Assembly: GCA_027063105.1 (NCBI GenBank)
Contig: JAMOSL010000128.1
Coordinates: forward strand, 1 to 8,157
DNA length: 8,157 nucleotides
Reading direction: 5' to 3'
Source: Campylobacteraceae bacterium
Lineage (GTDB): Bacteria > Campylobacterota > Campylobacteria > Campylobacterales > Sulfurovaceae
A program made the translations under genes and the position numbers. The notes below the pieces were generated by a model. The model ran no database searches. It was not told the DNA's origin and saw only the letters and a program-made list of their open reading frames with translations. Of this stretch, positions 1-4,672 are shown one piece after another; positions within the stretch are counted from its first letter, which is position 1, and each line of letters opens with the position of its first letter.

Positions 1-718
1 AATATTAGCATCAAAACATCTTCTTCGTGCTGGTTGCGATGTTGTTTTATTAGGTAGAGATACTGAAAAAGTTAAAGCAATAGCAAAGGAGTTAGGTGAG
101 AATGTAAAAGTTGATGACTTTAATAAATTAAATAAGTATTTAAATAGATATAGACTACTTTTTACAGCCACCTCATCATCTGAACCTATTATTAAACAAT
201 CTATGGTTGAGAATAGAGATATAAAAAGATTATGGTTTGATATGGCAATTCCTAGAGATATAGGAGATATTAGTGTTAAACAATTAAAAATATATAGAAT
301 TGATGATTTGCAAAATATATCTTCTTCTAATCATGCTATGCGTCAAGAACAAGCATTACAAGCAAATGATATAGTAGATAAATATAAAGATGATTTTTAT
401 AAATGGTTAAGGGCATTATCTGTTGAGCCAATTATTAAAGGAATGAGAGAACAGGTTAGTGAGACTATTGATATAGAACTTAAAAGAGCGATTGCTAGAG
501 GTTTCGTTCCAAAAAAATATGAAGAGAATATGAAAAAGATGGCAGAACAGATGTTTAATAGATTTTTACATAAGCCAACAGTTAAAATGCGTAAAAGTTC
601 ACGAGAGAAGGAGGGAGTTAACAGTATGGATTCACTTAAGAGCATTTTTGATATTGATATGGATAATGTTAACTTTAAGCAATATAAACAAGACCATCAT
701 AAAGGATATAAATCGTGA
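1..718 (+). CDS. hemA: Glutamyl-tRNA reductase, C-terminal part (5' end cut by window edge)
   Basis: HemA reduces glutamyl-tRNA(Glu) to glutamate-1-semialdehyde with NADPH, the first committed step of the C5 route to haem. The frame is open from base 2, giving 238 visible residues and a TGA stop at 716-718. The ATG at 203 is internal (visible residue 68), not a start. Visible residues 1-20 form the end of the NADPH-binding Rossmann unit (a K-H-L-L-R-A-G-C segment followed by V-V-L-L-G-R-D). Next come FTATSSSEPII at about 54-64 and the family-typical WFDMAIPRDI at about 78-87. The helical dimerisation domain starts near residue 112 and includes an RQEQALQA-like segment, W-L-R-A, and the FLHKPT motif that matches LIHAPT in E. 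coli HemA. The catalytic Cys and tRNA-binding N-terminal domain lie off the left edge. The stop overlaps the proS start by 4 bp, so the two are probably co-transcribed and translationally coupled. The C-terminal tail after the HKPT motif is lysine-rich and poorly conserved. Confidence 0.95.
   Translation, partial: ILASKHLLRAGCDVVLLGRDTEKVKAIAKELGENVKVDDFNKLNKYLNRYRLLFTATSSSEPIIKQSMVENRDIKRLWFDMAIPRDIGDISVKQLKIYRIDDLQNISSSNHAMRQEQALQANDIVDKYKDDFYKWLRALSVEPIIKGMREQVSETIDIELKRAIARGFVPKKYEENMKKMAEQMFNRFLHKPTVKMRKSSREKEGVNSMDSLKSIFDIDMDNVNFKQYKQDHHKGYKS
701..717 (+). promoter_or_regulatory. proS ribosome binding site and GTG start
   Basis: AAAGGA at 701-706 lies 8 nt before a GTG codon at 715-717, inside the last codons of hemA. 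The GTG overlaps the hemA TGA as GTGA. The protein from this GTG begins MRVTQLLIPTTKETP, which aligns with the N-terminus of E. coli ProRS (MRTSQYLLSTLKETP), so this start is well supported. The arrangement suggests termination-reinitiation coupling. Confidence 0.85.
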
Positions 719-2418
719 GAGTAACACAACTATTAATTCCTACAACAAAAGAGACACCAAATGACGCTACGATAGCAAGTCATATTTATCTACTTAGAGG
801 TGGATTTATTCAAGGTGTTGGGAGTGGATTATATAATTATTTACCTTTAGGTAAAAAAGTATTAGATAAAGTTAGAGCTATTGTAAAAGATGAGCTTGAT
901 AAAGCATCTTGTCAAGAAGTTAGCTTAGGGTTTGTAACTCCTGCTAGTTACTGGAAAGATAGTGGAAGGTTTGATAAATACGGTAAAGAGTTACTTAGAT
1001 TTAAAGATAGAAAAAATAATGATTTTGTCTTAGGCCCAACTCATGAAGAGATGATGGTAAACCTTATAAAACAGACAGTCAAAAGTTATAAATCATTACC
1101 TATTAATTTATACCAAATTAATTTAAAATTCCGTGATGAAATTAGACCAAGATTTGGACTTATGCGTGGACGAGAGTTTTTAATGAAAGATGGTTACAGT
1201 TTTCACTCTTCAATAGAAGATATGCAAAGAGAATTTGCAAAAATGGAAGATACATATAGAAAGATATTCACTAGATTAGGCTTAGAATTCAGAGTTGTAG
1301 AGGCTGATAGTGGAGCAATTGGTGGAAGTGGTAGTAAAGAGTTTATGATTATAGCAGACAGTGGAGAAGATACTATTGTTATTTGTGATAGTTGTGAATA
1401 TGGGGCAAATATAGAAGCAGGTATTAAAAAACCTAGAGTAGCTCAAGCAGAAGCACCAGAAGCAATATATGCAAAATTTCATACACCAAATATTAAAACA
1501 ATTACAGATTTAAGTAGATTTTTTAGAGTTGATCCATATTATCTTATTAAGACAGTAGCAAAAAGAGCTTTACTTGATGATGGAAAAAGCAAGATTGTAA
1601 TCTTTGCTATGCGTGGAACTGAAGAACTACAAGAGGTAAAAGCTTGTAACAGTGTAAATGCTAATGAACTTGTAGATATCAGTGAAGATGAGCTAAGAGA
1701 TGTAGGAGTTATAGCAGGTTATATATCTCCTACAATTGTTCCTGATGAGGTAGAAGTTGTATTTGATAATGAATTAAAAGATGGAAATAGTCTAATCTGT
1801 GGTTCAAATGAAGAAAATTATCATCTTGTCGGAATAGACCTTAAAGGATATGAAGCTCATTATAGTGATATTATTGCTGTTCAAGAGGGTGATAGTTGTC
1901 CTCATTGTTCTGGCAAAATGAAATATACAAAAGGTATAGAAGCTGGTCATATATTTCAATTAGGAACACAATATTCTAAACCATTAAAAGCTACATTTTT
2001 AGATGAGAATGGAAAATCTAAAAACTTTATTATGGGAACTTATGGAATTGGAGTTAGTAGACTTTTAGCAGGAATAATAGAACAACATCATGATGATAAA
2101 GGTTGTATTTGGTCAAAAGAGACAGCACCATTTGCTATAACCATTATTATTTCAAATATTAAAGACCAAAATCAAGTAGAATTGGCAGAGAAAACTTATC
2201 AAACGCTTAAAGATAATGGAATAGATGCTCTGCTTGATGATAGAAAAGAGAGATTTGGATTTAAAATAAAAGATTTTGAACTTATTGGAACACCTTTAGC
2301 TTTAGTTATAGGAAAAAATTTATCAGATGGATTTGTAGAATTAATTTGTAGAAGAAATCTAGAGAAACAAAATTTAGAAGTAGAAGATATCATAAAGGTG
2401 TTAAAAGAATTATGTTAA
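715..2418 (+). CDS. proS: Prolyl-tRNA synthetase, bacterial type with editing domain
   Basis: This cytosolic class II synthetase charges tRNA(Pro) with proline. At 567 aa it is full length for the bacterial type. The class II core has a motif 1 region near residues 40-62, motif 2 at about 139-164 (FRDEIRPRFGLMRGREF), and motif 3 at about 441-457 (GTYGIGVSRLL). The insertion (INS) editing domain that clears Ala-tRNA(Pro) occupies roughly 245-385. It includes K279, which appears to match the catalytic Lys279 of E. coli ProRS, and a GYISP loop at 335-339 of the GxxxP type. Two CxxC pairs (C224/C227 and C395/C398) flank the insert, as in other bacterial ProRS. The C-terminal anticodon-binding domain runs from about 470 to 567. 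The start is a GTG overlapping the hemA stop, and the 3' end overlaps the next gene by 7 bp. All expected core motifs are present and nothing looks disrupted. Confidence 0.98.
   Translation: MRVTQLLIPTTKETPNDATIASHIYLLRGGFIQGVGSGLYNYLPLGKKVLDKVRAIVKDELDKASCQEVSLGFVTPASYWKDSGRFDKYGKELLRFKDRKNNDFVLGPTHEEMMVNLIKQTVKSYKSLPINLYQINLKFRDEIRPRFGLMRGREFLMKDGYSFHSSIEDMQREFAKMEDTYRKIFTRLGLEFRVVEADSGAIGGSGSKEFMIIADSGEDTIVICDSCEYGANIEAGIKKPRVAQAEAPEAIYAKFHTPNIKTITDLSRFFRVDPYYLIKTVAKRALLDDGKSKIVIFAMRGTEELQEVKACNSVNANELVDISEDELRDVGVIAGYISPTIVPDEVEVVFDNELKDGNSLICGSNEENYHLVGIDLKGYEAHYSDIIAVQEGDSCPHCSGKMKYTKGIEAGHIFQLGTQYSKPLKATFLDENGKSKNFIMGTYGIGVSRLLAGIIEQHHDDKGCIWSKETAPFAITIIISNIKDQNQVELAEKTYQTLKDNGIDALLDDRKERFGFKIKDFELIGTPLALVIGKNLSDGFVELICRRNLEKQNLEVEDIIKVLKELC
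2394..2414 (+). promoter_or_regulatory. RBS and start of the FxsA-like gene, inside proS
   Basis: AAAGGTG at 2394-2400 precedes the ATG at 2412-2414 by 11 nt, all inside the last codons of proS. The spacing is a little long but usable. The ATG is followed directly by the hydrophobic segment expected at the N-terminus of FxsA-family proteins, which supports this start. Confidence 0.6.
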
Positions 2419-2822
2419 TAGTTATAATTTTACCATTTATATTTGCAGAATTATATCTCTCGTTAAGTGTAGTAGATGAGATAGGTGCTGGATATAGTGT
2501 TCTTTGGATTATAGGAAGTATCTTTTTAGGTCTAACGCTCTTAAAGAATTCTGATTATACAATAAGTAAGGGCATTGAAAATGTAGCAAATGGAAAACTA
2601 GGGTTAGATAAGTTTAAAAATGCAAGTATGGCTTATGTCTTTGGTTCTATATTTATACTTATACCAGGAATTATAACAGATTCTTTTGGAGTATTTCTTC
2701 TTTTATACACAATCTATTTACATTTTGTGGCTAAAGTAACACCAGAGAATAAACATTTTAATAATCAAGAAGATAATAAAAAAGGAGATGATAATGTCAT
2801 TGATGTCGAAATTATTGAGTAG
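2412..2822 (+). CDS. FxsA family (UPF0716) membrane protein
   Basis: This 136-aa protein matches the FxsA/UPF0716 pattern: a hydrophobic N-terminus followed by an E-L-Y-L-S-L segment, a second hydrophobic stretch at about 25-44, an amphipathic region with N-G-K at about 60-65, and the signature I-P-G-I-I-T-D-x-F-G near residues 82-92 leading into the last membrane segment. I infer three or four membrane segments in the inner membrane and a hydrophilic, charged C-terminal tail from about residue 108 ending in acidic residues. E. coli FxsA is known for relieving phage T7 exclusion by the F plasmid; its normal cellular role is unclear, so no precise function is assigned here. The gene overlaps proS by 7 bp and the next gene by 29 bp. 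From memory, C. jejuni has a membrane protein gene (Cj0544) at the same place between proS and hemC, which suggests the position is ancestral. Confidence 0.85.
   Translation: MLIVIILPFIFAELYLSLSVVDEIGAGYSVLWIIGSIFLGLTLLKNSDYTISKGIENVANGKLGLDKFKNASMAYVFGSIFILIPGIITDSFGVFLLLYTIYLHFVAKVTPENKHFNNQEDNKKGDDNVIDVEIIE
2781..2796 (+). promoter_or_regulatory. RBS deciding the start of the Dsb-like gene
   Basis: A strong Shine-Dalgarno sequence, AAAGGAG, lies at 2781-2787. Two in-frame ATG codons follow. The one at 2788 directly abuts the SD and has no spacer, while the one at 2794 has a 6-nt spacer. The start at 2794 is therefore preferred, shortening the longest possible protein by two residues. An ATG at 2803 is also in frame but sits 15 nt away. 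Confidence 0.8.
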
Positions 2823-3645
2823 TACAATTGCAGTAACAGCAATTCTTAATGCAGGAATGAGCGAGAGTGAGCTTACAGATTTTTTTAAACAATTTATAGT
2901 TAAAAACCCAGCAGTAGAGGTTGTTAGCACTAAAATTATTGAGAAGCAAAAAATACCAGATGGTAAAGGTTGGGAAGTTTATCTAACTAAAATGAATATT
3001 GAGGTAAAGGGAGAAGTTAAAGGTAAAGAGACGGTGAAAGAGATTTCTGTACCTCAAACTGTATTCTCAAATGGTGATTTAGTAACACCTGTTTTGATGA
3101 ATAAAAAGACAGGTCACAATTATATAAATGATTTTAAACCGTCTATGCCAGATAGTTTCTACAATAAAGAGCATCTTCTTTTTGGAAATAAAGATGCAAA
3201 ACATAAAATTGTAGTTTTTTCTGACCCACAATGTCCATTCTGTCAAGAGATAGTTCCAGAGATAATTAAGTCAGTTAGAAGATTTCCAAAAACATTTGCA
3301 TTATATTATTATCATATGCCTCTTCTAAGAATCCATCCAGTTTCAGAGATTCTAACTAGAATAATGGTTGTGGCTCATAATAGAGATGATAAAGATGCAA
3401 TAGTAAAACTATATTCTCTTAAAATTGCACCAAATGAGACAAATGTAGATAAGGTTATAGAAGCTGTTAAAAAACATGCAGGATTTGTTGTTACAAAAGC
3501 AGAGATTGATGATAAAAAAGTAAAAGATGTTATTGCTAGAGATGAAGCCTCAGCTGTTGATATGATGATAACAGGTACACCAACTATCTATCTTGATGGT
3601 AAATGGGATAAAAATCGTGATAAATATAAATCTTTTATGCCATAG
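2794..3645 (+). CDS. DsbC/DsbG-like thiol:disulfide oxidoreductase, CPFC active site
   Basis: This is a 283-aa predicted periplasmic thioredoxin-fold protein that probably forms, breaks or shuffles disulfides. Residues 1-20 look like a weak signal peptide: one Lys, a hydrophobic core LLSSTIAVTAIL, and possible cleavage near Ala20. Residues about 25-115 form a separate beta-rich region placed like the DsbC/DsbG dimerisation domain. The thioredoxin domain begins near 130, with FSDPQCPFC giving the CPFC redox pair at C147/C150, the only cysteines in the protein. The cis-Pro loop is TGTPT with P263. The helical insertion between them includes HMPLLRIHP. The layout resembles DsbC/DsbG, but CPFC and the TGTP loop also occur in DsbA-like proteins, so the direction of the reaction is not settled. 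The gene overlaps the fxsA-like gene by 29 bp and ends 12 bp before hemC. Its place in a haem operon could hint at a role in cytochrome c maturation; that is inference only. Confidence 0.85.
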   Translation: MSLMSKLLSSTIAVTAILNAGMSESELTDFFKQFIVKNPAVEVVSTKIIEKQKIPDGKGWEVYLTKMNIEVKGEVKGKETVKEISVPQTVFSNGDLVTPVLMNKKTGHNYINDFKPSMPDSFYNKEHLLFGNKDAKHKIVVFSDPQCPFCQEIVPEIIKSVRRFPKTFALYYYHMPLLRIHPVSEILTRIMVVAHNRDDKDAIVKLYSLKIAPNETNVDKVIEAVKKHAGFVVTKAEIDDKKVKDVIARDEASAVDMMITGTPTIYLDGKWDKNRDKYKSFMP

Positions 3646-3657
3646 TTTGTATAGAAT

Positions 3658-4611
3658 ATGAGAAAATTAGTTATTGCAACAAGAGCTAGTAATTTAGCTC
3701 TTTGGCAGGCATACTTTATTAAAGATAAGATTGAAAATAGTTTTTCTGATATAGAAGTTGAACTTAATAAGATTACTAGTAGAGGTGACAAAATTTTAGA
3801 TAAACCTCTAGCTTTAGTTGGAGGTAAAGGTCATTTTACAAAAGAGTTAGAAGATGAGATGTTAGCAGGTAATGCTGATTTAGCTGTTCACTCTTTAAAA
3901 GATGTTCCAACTTATATGCCTGATGGATTAGAGCTTATATCCATTAGTAAAAGAGCAGACCAAAGTGATGTGTTATTATCTCATAAATATTCATCTTTAA
4001 ATGATTTGCCAGAAGGTTCAGTAGTTGGGACAACAAGTCTGAGAAGAAGAATGCAATTACTTGAACAGAGACCAGATTTAGTTATCAAAGATTTAAGAGG
4101 AAATGTAAATACTCGTCTTAGAAAACTTGAAGAGGGTCAATACGATGCTATTGTTTTAGCTTATATTGGACTGGAAAGATTAGATTTATTAAAAGATATA
4201 CCATTTGTTTATAAATTAGATTTTATGCTACCACCGATGGGTCAAGCATCTTTAGGGATAGAGATTGTCTCTAGCAATAATTTAGCTAGAGAAGTAGCAG
4301 TCACTCTTAATGATAAAGATAGTTATTTATGTAGTAAATTAGAGAGAGACTTTGTTTCAAAAATAGGAGCAGGTTGTTCTGCACCAGTTGCAGTTAATGC
4401 AGTAATAAATGGTGATAATTTAACAATTACAGCAATGTTGGGTTATCCCAATGGAACTAATATTATTCAAAAGAGCTTAACTTCTTCTGTTGATTCTTCG
4501 AGTAATTTAGGTATTGATTTAGCAAATAGCATGATTTTAGATGGAGCTTTAGAGATATTATCCAAGGCAGAAGAGATTGCATTTAAAGATGAAATGCCAC
4601 AAAGATTATAA
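3658..4611 (+). CDS. hemC: Hydroxymethylbilane synthase (porphobilinogen deaminase)
   Basis: HemC joins four porphobilinogen units into hydroxymethylbilane in the cytosol. The 317-aa length is normal. The N-terminus MRKLVIATRASNLALWQA carries the R-x-S-x-L-A-L-W-Q signature. The GGKGHFTKELE segment lies at about 55-65, followed by AVHSLKDVP at 76-84. In the latter, D82 corresponds to catalytic Asp84 of E. coli, and TSLRRR lies at about 126-131. Cys240 in GAGCSAPV is the attachment site for the dipyrromethane cofactor (codon TGT at 4375-4377). All key residues are present. The ATG at 3658 is the only reasonable start, because an in-frame TAG sits two codons upstream. No clear Shine-Dalgarno is seen in the 12 bp after the preceding stop, so translation may depend on coupling to the upstream gene. 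The gene closes the hemA-proS cluster and is followed by a hairpin. Confidence 0.98.
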   Translation: MRKLVIATRASNLALWQAYFIKDKIENSFSDIEVELNKITSRGDKILDKPLALVGGKGHFTKELEDEMLAGNADLAVHSLKDVPTYMPDGLELISISKRADQSDVLLSHKYSSLNDLPEGSVVGTTSLRRRMQLLEQRPDLVIKDLRGNVNTRLRKLEEGQYDAIVLAYIGLERLDLLKDIPFVYKLDFMLPPMGQASLGIEIVSSNNLAREVAVTLNDKDSYLCSKLERDFVSKIGAGCSAPVAVNAVINGDNLTITAMLGYPNGTNIIQKSLTSSVDSSSNLGIDLANSMILDGALEILSKAEEIAFKDEMPQRL

Positions 4612-4612
4612 T
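4607..4612 (+). promoter_or_regulatory. Possible sigma-70 -10 box for polA
   Basis: A perfect TATAAT overlaps the hemC stop codon, 57 nt upstream of the polA start. A weak TTTAAA at 4582-4587 is the only -35 candidate, with a long 19-bp spacing; Campylobacterota promoters often lack a clear -35. In DNA this AT-rich such a hexamer is expected by chance, so the call is tentative. If it is real, the transcript would begin almost at the foot of the hairpin that follows. Confidence 0.25.
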
Positions 4613-4621
4613 ATATTTTAT

Positions 4622-4643
4622 AGGTGTGTTTTCTAGCACACCT
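4622..4643 (+). terminator. Hairpin after hemC; weak terminator or polA leader stem
   Basis: AGGTGTGTT at 4622-4630 pairs with AGCACACCT at 4635-4643, giving 9 bp with one G-U pair and a TTCT loop. It starts 11 nt after the hemC stop, a typical place for an intrinsic terminator. The following bases (CCAACTTTCCC) are not a proper U-tract, however, and the next T run (4665-4671) is more than 20 nt away. The stem is much richer in G and C than its surroundings and so is unlikely to be chance. It could be a factor-dependent or leaky terminator, an mRNA 3'-end stabiliser, or a 5' leader stem for polA. Confidence 0.55.
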
Positions 4644-4659
4644 CCAACTTTCCCATTTT

Positions 4660-4672
4660 AAGGCTTTTTTTG
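4660..4672 (+). promoter_or_regulatory. polA ribosome binding site and TTG start
   Basis: AAGG at 4660-4663 lies 6 nt before a TTG codon at 4670-4672. The protein from this TTG starts MKTLTVIDTFGFFFR, which places the metal-binding Asp8 where PolI 5' nuclease domains need it (E. coli Asp13). The next in-frame ATG would give Met81 and remove essential nuclease residues, so TTG is the best start. The spacer and the first two bases of the start codon form a T7 run (4665-4671). Confidence 0.8.

Noticed and set aside
203..718. A complete 171-aa gene starting at the ATG at 203
   Set aside because: The frame is open upstream to base 2 and encodes HemA sequence (Rossmann segment and FTATSS motif), so this ATG is internal to hemA.
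2788..2793. ATG at 2788 as the start of the Dsb-like gene
   Set aside because: It directly abuts the AAAGGAG ribosome binding site with no spacer; the ATG at 2794 has a normal 6-nt spacer.
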